36,707 bases of DNA. Origin: Chloroflexota bacterium. GTDB lineage: Bacteria; Chloroflexota; Anaerolineae; Promineifilales; Promineifilaceae. The position numbers were made by a program, and so were the translations under genes. The notes beneath the pieces were generated by a model, which was not told where the DNA came from, did no database searches, and saw only the letters and a list, made by a program, of their open reading frames with translations. Shown here one piece after another: positions 25,396 to 33,098 of this stretch (positions are counted from its first letter, which is position 1; each line of letters opens with the position of its first letter). The stretch covers positions 13,271 to 49,977 of the forward strand of contig JAHDEB010000021.1 in the NCBI GenBank assembly GCA_020629055.1, in the 5' to 3' direction.

Positions 25396-27417
25396 ATGCA
25401 GAATGGAAAGTTACAGACATCAGAAATCGAAGAACTCGAGCATTTTTGGATCGATTTGCCAGACGGGACACGGTTGTCAGCCCGCATGTGGCGGCCGATT
25501 ACGGCCGTTCAGACACCGGTTCCTGCTATTTTAGAATATATTCCTTATCGTAAAAATGACGGCACCGCTTATCGAGATGCGCTTCGCCTGCCGTTCTTAG
25601 CGCAGAACGGATATGCCGTGGTACGGGTTGATGTTCGTGGAACCGGTGAATCTGACGGCTATATTACTGATGAGTACACTCCGCAGGAACTGCAAGATGG
25701 GTGTGATGTAATCGGTTGGATCGCGGCCCAGTCGTGGTGCGATGGGAATGTGGGAATGACGGGCAAATCTTGGGGGGGCTTTAACTGCCTGCAAATCGCG
25801 GCGATGCGGCCGCCAGCCTTAAAAGCTGTGTTAGCGGTCGCTTTTACCGACAACCGATACACAGACGATGTGCATTATTTGGGCGGCTGTGTCTCCGCCA
25901 GTGAAATGCTTTCATGGTCGTCGATTATGTTGGCCGATCTGCCAACGCCGCCAGATCCACGGTTAGTAGGGGATGAATGGCGTGAGAAATGGCTGGCCCG
26001 TTTAGAGCAACAGACCCCTTGGGTGGAACGTTGGCTCGATCATCAAACGTTTGATGCTTACTGGCAACATGGGTCGGTGTGTGTTGATTACGATGCGATC
26101 GAGATCCCGGTGTATGCGGTTTGTGGACTTTCAGACGGATATCCGAATTCTGTTTTGCGTGTGCTAGAAAATCTCAAAGGGCCACGCAAAGGATTGCTCG
26201 GCCCATGGGGGCATGTGTACCCTGCCCAGGGGTATCCAGAACCGGCAATCGGATTTTTGCAAGAAAGTGTGCGCTGGTGGGACCGTTGGCTAAAGCAGAA
26301 GCCGAATGGGATTGAAAATGAGCCGATGCTGACCACATGGATGCTCGACTCGGTTCCGCCACAGTCGGGGTATGATGAACGGCTCGGCCGCTGGGTTGCT
26401 GATGAGAATTGGCCTTCGGCCGCTGTTGAATTGGTTGATTATGCTGTGTTTAAAGATGGGCCAAACGATCAAGATAAGTTTTGGACAGGCACAGTTTCAT
26501 CCCCCCAAACATTGGGTAAAGATGGGGGGCAATGGTGGGGATATGGCAAAACGGGGCAATTACCGGGGGATCAGCAGGGGGCTGATGAAGCATCATTATC
26601 ATTTACGAGTGATCATCTAGAAGCGCCGCTTGATATTTTGGGGTTCCCAGAAGTGACGTTGAGATTGACCAGCGACCGGCCCACCGGGTTTGTTGCGGTT
26701 CGTTTGTGCGATGTACGGCCGGACGGCGAATCAACCTTGATTAGCTATGGTGTGCTTAATTTAACCCATCGAGACGGCCATGAATCCCCGCGGCCGATGG
26801 TGCCGGGTGAGCAAGTTGAGGTCAAGCTCAAGTTAAATGCAACGGCATACAGTTTGCCAGAGCAGCATCGTTTGCGCCTTTCGATATCAAATGCGTATTG
26901 GCCCCTGGTTTGGCCAGCGGCTGAATCGTCTACATTGACGATTTTTCGCTATGATTGCAAGCTGCATCTACCGTTGCGAGAACCACAAGACCGGGACCTA
27001 GACTTTTTAGAGGCAGAACCGTTTGATCCGGCCGAGCTTTGCCCGGAAATACCCCATGAAGTTTTACGACCAGCGTCACATCCTCGTGAATGGGAAACTG
27101 ACCTACGCGGCCGCTTGTTTTACACACGCACCGATGACGAAGGTCGTATTAAATACCTAGATCATGGGCTAGAAACCGATGCCAAAGCGGTTGAGGTCTA
27201 TTCGGTTTTGCCAGACGATCCGCTTTCGGCTCGGGTTGAAATTAACCACACCGAAGAATATCAGCGTGGGGATTGGCAGGTGTTGATTAGAACAAAGAGC
27301 CGGATGTTTTGTGATAAAGAGTTTTTCTATTTAGAGAACCGACTTCAAACGTTTGAAAACGGGGAAGCTGTGTTTGATAAAAGCTGGGAGAAAAAGATTC
27401 GCCGTTATCTTTTATAA
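25396..27417 (+). CDS. CocE/NonD family alpha/beta hydrolase (S15-type)
   Basis: Serine hydrolase of 673 residues in the CocE/X-Pro dipeptidyl-peptidase superfamily. The catalytic triad is visible: Ser125 in GMTGKSWGGFN, Asp247 in CGLSDGYPN and His273 in GPWGHVYPAQG. The N-terminal hydrolase domain begins with DLPDGTRLSARMW; a jelly-roll PepX_C domain follows (about residues 370-560), then a roughly 110-residue extension seen in many bacterial CocE-like proteins. No signal peptide is visible, so it is probably cytoplasmic. Substrates of such enzymes range from esters and acylated antibiotics to Xaa-Pro peptides; nothing here decides. No clear ribosome site precedes ATG 25396. Confidence 0.88.
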   Translation: MQNGKLQTSEIEELEHFWIDLPDGTRLSARMWRPITAVQTPVPAILEYIPYRKNDGTAYRDALRLPFLAQNGYAVVRVDVRGTGESDGYITDEYTPQELQDGCDVIGWIAAQSWCDGNVGMTGKSWGGFNCLQIAAMRPPALKAVLAVAFTDNRYTDDVHYLGGCVSASEMLSWSSIMLADLPTPPDPRLVGDEWREKWLARLEQQTPWVERWLDHQTFDAYWQHGSVCVDYDAIEIPVYAVCGLSDGYPNSVLRVLENLKGPRKGLLGPWGHVYPAQGYPEPAIGFLQESVRWWDRWLKQKPNGIENEPMLTTWMLDSVPPQSGYDERLGRWVADENWPSAAVELVDYAVFKDGPNDQDKFWTGTVSSPQTLGKDGGQWWGYGKTGQLPGDQQGADEASLSFTSDHLEAPLDILGFPEVTLRLTSDRPTGFVAVRLCDVRPDGESTLISYGVLNLTHRDGHESPRPMVPGEQVEVKLKLNATAYSLPEQHRLRLSISNAYWPLVWPAAESSTLTIFRYDCKLHLPLREPQDRDLDFLEAEPFDPAELCPEIPHEVLRPASHPREWETDLRGRLFYTRTDDEGRIKYLDHGLETDAKAVEVYSVLPDDPLSARVEINHTEEYQRGDWQVLIRTKSRMFCDKEFFYLENRLQTFENGEAVFDKSWEKKIRRYLL

Positions 27418-27478
27418 ATCGAAAGTCTTGGCAACTTATGCTGTAATCGGCTTAGATGGGCCTTGTCCAAAAAAAATG

Positions 27479-27494
27479 AAAGCGGACCGCTTTT
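27479..27494 (+). terminator. short hairpin with T-rich tail after the cocE-like gene
   Basis: AAAGCGG (27479-27485) pairs with CCGCTTT (27487-27493) and is followed by TTGTTTG, about 60 bases after the stop codon. The stem is effectively six base pairs and the U-tract is broken, so it is only a modest terminator candidate. Confidence 0.35.
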
Positions 27495-27565
27495 GTTTGC
27501 AGATGCTTATTCCCTCAAAATAAACGCTTTGGCTATAAAAATCACGAAATGTTTCACAATAATCA

Positions 27566-27602
27566 TTTAAATCAGGTGCAGAACTTACTATAATTGGTGC
27601 CA
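27566..27602 (+). promoter_or_regulatory. promoter of the haloperoxidase-like gene, probably leaderless
   Basis: A perfect -10 box TATAAT lies at 27589-27594 and ends only seven bases before the ATG at 27602. A possible -35 (TTTAAA, 27566-27571) lies 17 bases upstream. No ribosome-binding site fits between box and start, so transcription would begin at or next to the start codon and the mRNA would be leaderless. Confidence 0.55.
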
Positions 27603-29287
27603 TGATCAACTTAATTCGCCCAATTCGAAATATATTTATTCCAATCATGATCTTTATCGTGGCTTGCCTGACCGCTTGTGACCAGCCACAAGCGATAGAA
27701 GTGATAGAGCCAGATTCCTTGATCGCAGGTGACGCGGCCGAGAGCGTTGAATTAGTTGGCTATCGGCCCAGCTCTGTGGTTCTGTGGAACGAAGTCGCTT
27801 TGGCGGCGGTTCGTAACGACCCATCGAAACCTACCGTCATCACCCGTTCGATGTTTATGCTGCACATGGCGATGTTCGACGCATGGGCCGTTTATGACGA
27901 TACCGCGATGCCGGTTGAATTGATCGAGGGGTTGCGGCGCGTGCCGGCTGACCGGTCTGTCGAAAATAAGCAGGCGGCCGCTTCACAAGCCGCTTTCCAC
28001 ATGTTGGTTTATCTGTTCCCAGATTTTGAAGCGGACACCGGTTCGTTTGAGACGATGTTGCGTTTGCAGGGGTACGAGCCTGATTTTGAGGTCAGCAAAC
28101 CTTTGGCTCCATCTGACATCGGCCTTTTGGCGTTCGAAGCGGTGAGCAATGCCCGCAAATTTGACGGGTCGAATCAAGAAAATGACTACGAAGATATGAC
28201 GACGGCCGATTTTCCGACCCTGTACCGGCCGGTGAACGCCCCGGCCGATAATTTGCCCGGCTCCCCCTATTTTATTGCGGACAGATGGCAGCCACTGCGG
28301 GTGCCAACCGGTACGGTGCTCGACAAACTAGGGAATCCGATGATCGATCTGGAAGATACGGACAGCTATAGCGATCAGATCTTTACAACACCCCATTGGG
28401 GCAGCGTTGTGCCATTTGCACTAACCGCGGGTGATCAATTCCAGCCGCCAGCACCGCCGATACCAGGGTCAACCGAACCCTATTTAGATGCAAGGGGCAA
28501 TATGGGTACCGGTGATGAGATCTATAAAATGCAGGTGGCGGAAGTCTTGAACATGAGCGCCAATCTGACCGATGAACAGAAGGTCATCGCGGAATATTGG
28601 GCCGATGGCCCTCGATCAGAAACGCCTCCGGGCCATTGGAACGCATTGGGGCACGGTATCTCTGAACGAGATACGCATACGTTAGACGAAGATATTAAAT
28701 TTTATTTCGCATTGAATTGTGCGCTGTTTGATGCCGGAATCGCCGCTTGGGAGGCGAAACGGACGTTTGATTATGTCCGGCCGGTTTCAGCAATTCAGCA
28801 TGAATACGCCGGGCAACTGATCGAAGCTTGGGCTGGCCCAAATCAGGGGACCCAGCTGATTAAAGCTGAAGATTGGAAGCCGTATCAACAGGCTGACTTT
28901 GTCACACCGCCATTTTCAGAATATGTCTCGGGTCACTCTACGTTCAGCGCGGCCGCGGCTGAGGTGTTTACCCAATTTACCGGATCAAGCCGATATTATG
29001 ACGGGGAGACGGTGCTGTACTATTCCGATTTTAACGCTGATGGAATCCCCGACATGCTGGGCGAACATATCGTGCCGGTCAACGGCAATTTGTTTGAGAA
29101 AAGCCCGTCGAAGGTTGTTGTGTTGCGGTGGGATTCATTCCAAGATGCGGCCGATGAAGCTGGACTATCTCGACTTTATGGTGGCATTCATTTTACCGAG
29201 GGAGACCTCAACGGGCGCATTATGGGGCGAGCGATTGGTAACCAAGCATATAAAAAAGCGGCCGCTTATTGGATAAACGAAAGTTAA
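27602..29287 (+). CDS. vanadium-dependent haloperoxidase / PAP2-superfamily lipoprotein
   Basis: Exported lipoprotein of 561 residues. A hydrophobic signal ends in the lipobox LTAC (Cys26). The body follows vanadium haloperoxidase-like proteins: YWADGPRSETPPGHWNAL, KRTFDYVRPVSAIQ, the acid-phosphatase block PPFSEYVSGHSTFSAAAAE (His445) and GGIHFTEGDLNGR (His530, the vanadate/phosphate-ligand position). Relatives oxidise halides with hydrogen peroxide or act as phosphatases; activity and halide preference cannot be read from sequence alone. It would be anchored outside the cytoplasmic membrane. The promoter suggests a leaderless transcript, and a long inverted repeat follows the stop. The next gene is convergent. 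Confidence 0.9.
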   Translation: MINLIRPIRNIFIPIMIFIVACLTACDQPQAIEVIEPDSLIAGDAAESVELVGYRPSSVVLWNEVALAAVRNDPSKPTVITRSMFMLHMAMFDAWAVYDDTAMPVELIEGLRRVPADRSVENKQAAASQAAFHMLVYLFPDFEADTGSFETMLRLQGYEPDFEVSKPLAPSDIGLLAFEAVSNARKFDGSNQENDYEDMTTADFPTLYRPVNAPADNLPGSPYFIADRWQPLRVPTGTVLDKLGNPMIDLEDTDSYSDQIFTTPHWGSVVPFALTAGDQFQPPAPPIPGSTEPYLDARGNMGTGDEIYKMQVAEVLNMSANLTDEQKVIAEYWADGPRSETPPGHWNALGHGISERDTHTLDEDIKFYFALNCALFDAGIAAWEAKRTFDYVRPVSAIQHEYAGQLIEAWAGPNQGTQLIKAEDWKPYQQADFVTPPFSEYVSGHSTFSAAAAEVFTQFTGSSRYYDGETVLYYSDFNADGIPDMLGEHIVPVNGNLFEKSPSKVVVLRWDSFQDAADEAGLSRLYGGIHFTEGDLNGRIMGRAIGNQAYKKAAAYWINES

Positions 29288-29288
29288 C

Positions 29289-29316
29289 CATGCTGGCGTG
29301 GCACCACGTCGGCATG
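29289..29316 (+). repeat. hairpin after the haloperoxidase-like gene
   Basis: CATGCTGGCGTGG (29289-29301) can pair along its full length with CCACGTCGGCATG (29304-29316) when two G-U wobbles are allowed. It begins two bases after the stop codon. There is no T-run. It could protect or bound the transcript, or be a REP-like sequence. Confidence 0.5.
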
Positions 29317-29318
29317 TA

Positions 29319-29385
29319 GGGGTGAAAGGAGCGGCGAACTACGCTGGCTACGCGGAAAATAGCTAGATCCCGCTCCTTGCACCCC
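29319..29385 (+). repeat. 67-base inverted repeat between convergent genes
   Basis: A 16-base arm (29319-29334, GGGGTGAAAGGAGCGG) pairs with 29370-29385 with a single mismatch, around a 35-base interior. It fills most of the gap between the convergent haloperoxidase-like and spondin genes, so it could serve as a bidirectional transcription boundary. Without a U-run an intrinsic terminator call is not justified. It could instead be a dispersed palindromic repeat. Confidence 0.55.
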
Positions 29386-29403
29386 AATTGTTGCACTGAA
29401 AGA

Positions 29404-30420
29404 TTAGTTGCCTTGGACCACAAACGGTAAATATAGCAGTTCATTTTCGCCCGATGGAACATCAGGTGTTGGTTCAGCTGTTTCAGTTGGAATTGCGGTT
29501 GGCGTGGGAGTAACGGTTTCATTTGTTGGTGGAACCGTTGCCGTACTTGTGGGGGTCACGCTGCTGGTCGGGGTGGCTGTTTCTGTAGCTGGGATCGGTG
29601 TTGGCGTTTCAGACGGTACAGCTGTTTCAGTCGGTATAGTCGTCGAGGTCGCCGTTGCTGTCGCAGTTGATGTTGCCGGAATCGGGGTGGCGGTTGCCGT
29701 TCCGGTTGATGTGGGGGTCAGGGTCGGGTCTGGGCCATCTAATCTAGTAAAAGTGAAAGTGCCTAATGTGCCGGCCGGGAAAAGCGAGGTGTCGTTAATG
29801 CGGAAGATCGGTTCTGCCGGATTCGTATCATTTTCATTGTGGAGGAACGTCGTGCTGCTGTCGGTGCCTGAATCATATGGGAAAAGCTGCACCACAATCT
29901 CATTTTTCCATTCCCCTTGTTCATCGATTAACGACATGCCAGATACCCCCACAAACCAGTCTGGGCTCGGGGCGATCATCGACACAAGCGTAATCAACGG
30001 ATAATCGTGGTCTATAGTAATCGAGCTTATTTCAACTTGGTTTGGCGCATTGGGGATCGAGCCGCCGGTAATCGTCAGGTTCGCGTTTGAACTATTGCCG
30101 ATCTCATCACGCAAGATGTTTGTACTTCCGGTCTCCGCCATGCTCTCGATGCCGTCTGTCGCTAGGCCACCAACTTCCCAAAATGTGACGCTGCTGTTGT
30201 GGGCAGCACCCACCAGGCCTGAAAAGTGCGGGTTGGGCACCCCGCTAGGATCCCATGTGCCATCAAAAACGATTTTATAGCGAGCGGTTTCGCTCGCTTC
30301 AGGCTCTCTGACCTGTCCGCGTGCAATTGGGCCAGGCAGCAGCAGAATGGCAACGAGCAAGAGTGCCATGATGATAATTGGGGTTTGTACGTTAGAGACG
30401 ATTGATTTTTGGTGATTCAT
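29404..30420 (-). CDS. secreted spondin-domain protein with Thr/Pro linker
   Basis: Exported protein of 338 residues. A signal peptide or signal anchor occupies about residues 12-36. A spondin N-terminal domain follows (about 46-225), recognisable from YKIVFDGTWDPSGVPNPHFSG, the VTFWEVGGLATDGIESMAE block and TNILRDEI. A roughly 90-residue linker of Thr, Pro, Ser and Ala repeats ends in the tail ELLYLPFVVQGN. The tail is nearly the same as that of the esterase at 33099-34136. AGAGGA lies just before ATG 30420. Spondin domains are best known from animal extracellular-matrix proteins; bacterial versions are secreted with unknown roles, probably adhesion or surface binding. Confidence 0.85.
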   Translation of the reverse strand: MNHQKSIVSNVQTPIIIMALLLVAILLLPGPIARGQVREPEASETARYKIVFDGTWDPSGVPNPHFSGLVGAAHNSSVTFWEVGGLATDGIESMAETGSTNILRDEIGNSSNANLTITGGSIPNAPNQVEISSITIDHDYPLITLVSMIAPSPDWFVGVSGMSLIDEQGEWKNEIVVQLFPYDSGTDSSTTFLHNENDTNPAEPIFRINDTSLFPAGTLGTFTFTRLDGPDPTLTPTSTGTATATPIPATSTATATATSTTIPTETAVPSETPTPIPATETATPTSSVTPTSTATVPPTNETVTPTPTAIPTETAEPTPDVPSGENELLYLPFVVQGN

Positions 30421-30579
30421 TTTTCCTCTAGAGATGTAGATAATGTCGGTTCAATATGATTCTAGCATCGACGGCCGATTTTTAGATTACAAGAAAATTA
30501 CGCTTGATTTGAACAATTTTCGGCACAGGAGTGGGGCTTGCAATTTTAGATTTGCGCATCGAATTGAAATAGGTAAAAT

Positions 30580-30610
30580 CCATAATACAGATTTTGAATC
30601 CACATTATGG
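30580..30610 (+). promoter_or_regulatory. dyad overlapping the iclR start, possible autoregulatory operator
   Basis: CCATAAT (30580-30586) and its exact complement ATTATGG (30604-30610) flank 17 bases and include the ATG at 30607. TAAAAT (30574-30579) or CATAAT (30581-30586) could be the -10 element. Many IclR regulators repress their own gene from a dyad at the promoter, so this is a reasonable candidate, but the arms are short and AT-rich. Confidence 0.35.
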
Positions 30611-31380
30611 AAAAATACGCTGGCACACAATCTCTTGCAAGAACCTTCGGGCTGATTCGACTCTTTACTGACGATCAGCCGGTGTGGACGCTGCCTGATT
30701 TAATTGATGCCAGTGGGTTAAAGCGGACAACGGTTTTTCGTCTTCTCTCCGCGTTAGAGGGGGAAGGTATTTTGCGAAAAACCCCGGCCGGGGACTATGC
30801 TCTAGGCCCTGAGTTGATTGTGTGGGGCGGCCGAGCAATTCGGGCCAGCAACCTTCGTACGATCGCCAAACCGCATATGGAACAGCTTGTGCAGCAAACC
30901 AATGAATCGGTCACGCTTGATATTTTGTGGGTCGATGACGACAACCGGCCGATGTCGATGGTGGTCGAAGAGCAGCTCGGCCGACATGTGATGGGAATGG
31001 CCCAGTACATCGGCGGCCGGTTTCCGGCACATACCACATCCACCGGCCATGTGCTGTTAGCGTGGCAAGATGGGGCAAAGCTTGACCAGCTTGATCTTGC
31101 TGGGATGCTCAAGATGCAAAAGACTGAAATTGGCTCTAAAAAACAATTTATTGCCCAATTAGACGATGTGCGCACCAACGGTTTTGGGCAGACTCAAGAC
31201 CTGTTAGAAGTCGGATTGTCGGCCGTGGCTGCACCGATCTTTAACACCCACGGGCAGGTGCAGGGAGCCCTTTGTATCGCCGCCCCCAGTTCACGCATGA
31301 CGGCCGACCGGAAAGCCGAGCTAATTGGGATGATCGTTGAATCGGCAAACAACATATCAACGCATTTAGGTGCAAGCTAA
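30607..31380 (+). CDS. IclR-family transcriptional regulator
   Basis: DNA-binding regulator of 257 residues. The N-terminal winged helix-turn-helix (about residues 8-65) reads SLARTFGLIRLF, then WTLPDLIDASGLKRTTVFRLLSALEGEG, with the wing at KTPAGDYALGPEL. The IclR effector-binding domain fills residues 75-250 (VTLDILWVDDD, FPAHTTSTGHVLLAW, GLSAVAAPIFNTHGQVQGALCIAAPSSR). It precedes the mttB-, esterase-, dapA-like and aldehyde dehydrogenase genes in the same direction, the usual place for a regulator of an aromatic- or amino-acid-type catabolic operon. No convincing ribosome site precedes the ATG. Effector unknown. Confidence 0.93.
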   Translation: MEKYAGTQSLARTFGLIRLFTDDQPVWTLPDLIDASGLKRTTVFRLLSALEGEGILRKTPAGDYALGPELIVWGGRAIRASNLRTIAKPHMEQLVQQTNESVTLDILWVDDDNRPMSMVVEEQLGRHVMGMAQYIGGRFPAHTTSTGHVLLAWQDGAKLDQLDLAGMLKMQKTEIGSKKQFIAQLDDVRTNGFGQTQDLLEVGLSAVAAPIFNTHGQVQGALCIAAPSSRMTADRKAELIGMIVESANNISTHLGAS

Positions 31381-31428
31381 CGATATGTTGCTTTCTAAAA
31401 GACAATTTATAACAGCGCTCAAACAAAA

Positions 31429-31454
31429 CTGAGAGCTGAAACTGATAGCTGATG
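31429..31454 (+). repeat. tandem 13-base repeat at the mttB-like start
   Basis: CTGAGAGCTGAAA (31429-31441) is followed directly by CTGATAGCTGATG (31442-31454), whose last three bases are the start codon of the methyltransferase gene. Similar CTGATAGCTGA runs are frequent in intergenic DNA of several phyla. No Shine-Dalgarno sequence is evident, so the repeat forms the whole immediate leader. Confidence 0.5.
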
Positions 31455-32999
31455 ACTAAAACACGCAAACGCAGACATGGCGGCAGCTCCGCCAAACGAG
31501 AGGCAATTGCAGCCAAACGGCCGCCCATGCTCCCGACCCTTAAACGTAATTTACCCATCGTCGAACCGCTCGACCAAGGGCAGATTGAACGCATCGACCA
31601 TGAATCGATGCGCATTCTCGAAGAAGTGGGTGTGATTTATCGTGATGAAATCGCTTTGCGCCAGTGGAAAGAAGCTGGTGCAAAGGTTGAGGGAGAGCTG
31701 GTTAAAGCGGACCGCGGCTTGATTCGTGAGCTGATCAAATCGATCCCCAGCAATATCACCCTAAACGCGCGCGATCCGCAGAAAACGGTCAAATTGGGTG
31801 GACCCCACTCGATTTTTGTACCGATGACCGGTGCCCCTTATCTGCGAGATTTAGAGGACGTGCGCCGCAATCCCACCATTGAAGATTTGAGCATGTTCCA
31901 CAAGCTGTGCCAGTCTCTGCCCGCCATCCATTCAAGCGCCCACCATATTTTAGAGCCGATGGATTTACCGGTTGCGTGGCGACACATGCACATCACCTAC
32001 AGCAGCATGAAGTATAGCGACAAAACGTTTATGGGGATGACCACATCGCCTAAAAATGCGCAGGACGTGATGGATATGTGCGCCATTTTGTTTGGTGAAG
32101 AGTACATCCAAGAAAACCCGGTCTGTACGGGGAACGTCAACGGGAATTCGCCATTGGTGTGGGATGAAACAATGCTGGGGGCGTTGCGCTCGTTTGCGGC
32201 CCGCAATCAACCGATTCTATGCTCGCCATTTGTATTGGGTGGGGCAAACACACCGGCCAGCGTCGTACCGTCGGTGGTTCAGCTAAACGCTGAGGCGTTG
32301 TCCTGTTTGGCATACTCACAGATTGTGCGCAAGGGAACACCGGTGATTTATGGCCACTATCTTTCAACCGTCAACATGAAATCGGGTGCACCGATGGCCG
32401 GTACGCCTGAGATTTCATTGATGAACTTTATGATCGGGCAGATGGCGCGATTCTATGATGTGCCGTGGCGCACGAGCAACACGTTGGGCGGTGCCAAAAC
32501 GTTCGATGCCCAAGCGGGCTACGAAAGTGCCAGCACGATGATGTCTGTGCTGCTGTCTGGCGCCCACTACATTTGGCATTCGGCCGGGTGGAACGAAGCG
32601 GGCATGCATTGTTCAGTTGCGAAGTTTGTGGTTGATGCAGAACAGTGTGCCATGGGATACCGGATGACTGAAGGTCCCCGTTGGGACGACTTTGATGAGG
32701 CACTGGCGGCCGTGCGTGACATCGGGCCGGGGGGGCATTATTTGGGCCACCCCCACACGCTCGAAAACTTTGAGCGCGGCTTTTTTATGCCGGAACTCTT
32801 CGACAACAATTCGATTGAGCAGTGGAAGGCGGAAGGCTCTGTGGAGATTACCGAACGGGCTCTGAAATATGCCAAGAAATTGTTGCGTGAGTACGAAGAA
32901 CCAAAGCTAGATGAGGCTAAGAACGAAGAACTGCTGGCGTACATCGCGAAACGGCAAGAAGAGATCCCAGAGGACGGTGGTCTTAACCAAGACTATTAA
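31452..32999 (+). CDS. MttB-family methyltransferase (non-pyrrolysine trimethylamine methyltransferase homologue)
   Basis: Member of the trimethylamine methyltransferase family (COG5598), 515 residues, cytoplasmic TIM-barrel type. The frame is open throughout with no in-frame amber codon, so it belongs to the non-pyrrolysine group, whose known members demethylate glycine betaine, carnitine, proline betaine and similar quaternary amines onto a corrinoid protein. Recognisable blocks are ESMRILEEVGVIYRDE near the start, KTFMGMTTSPKNAQDV and YIWHSAGWNEAGMHCSVAKF. The basic first 35 residues are unusual but can occur. No corrinoid protein, reductive activator or second methyltransferase lies in this window. 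It follows the iclR gene by about 70 bases. Substrate unknown. Confidence 0.88.
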   Translation: MTKTRKRRHGGSSAKREAIAAKRPPMLPTLKRNLPIVEPLDQGQIERIDHESMRILEEVGVIYRDEIALRQWKEAGAKVEGELVKADRGLIRELIKSIPSNITLNARDPQKTVKLGGPHSIFVPMTGAPYLRDLEDVRRNPTIEDLSMFHKLCQSLPAIHSSAHHILEPMDLPVAWRHMHITYSSMKYSDKTFMGMTTSPKNAQDVMDMCAILFGEEYIQENPVCTGNVNGNSPLVWDETMLGALRSFAARNQPILCSPFVLGGANTPASVVPSVVQLNAEALSCLAYSQIVRKGTPVIYGHYLSTVNMKSGAPMAGTPEISLMNFMIGQMARFYDVPWRTSNTLGGAKTFDAQAGYESASTMMSVLLSGAHYIWHSAGWNEAGMHCSVAKFVVDAEQCAMGYRMTEGPRWDDFDEALAAVRDIGPGGHYLGHPHTLENFERGFFMPELFDNNSIEQWKAEGSVEITERALKYAKKLLREYEEPKLDEAKNEELLAYIAKRQEEIPEDGGLNQDY

Positions 33000-33098
33000 G
33001 TAGACGTCATGCTGGATGAAAAGCGTTGCGGTTTAACTCCCTTTTGGTCTGTGTTACAACAGCCTGATAGATCAGTCTATCCAAAAAGGAGTATTTCG

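Noticed and set aside
29408..30004. Plus-strand open frame of 198 codons rich in Val and Gly
   Set aside because: It is the antisense reading of the Thr/Pro-repeat linker of the spondin protein, which gives an artificial Val/Gly repeat.
30443..30655. Plus-strand 70-codon open frame upstream of the iclR gene
   Set aside because: It overlaps the iclR start in another frame, has no family resemblance and covers an AT-rich promoter region.
31452..32999. Pyrrolysine-containing trimethylamine methyltransferase
   Set aside because: The frame has no in-frame amber codon, so it is the non-pyrrolysine branch.
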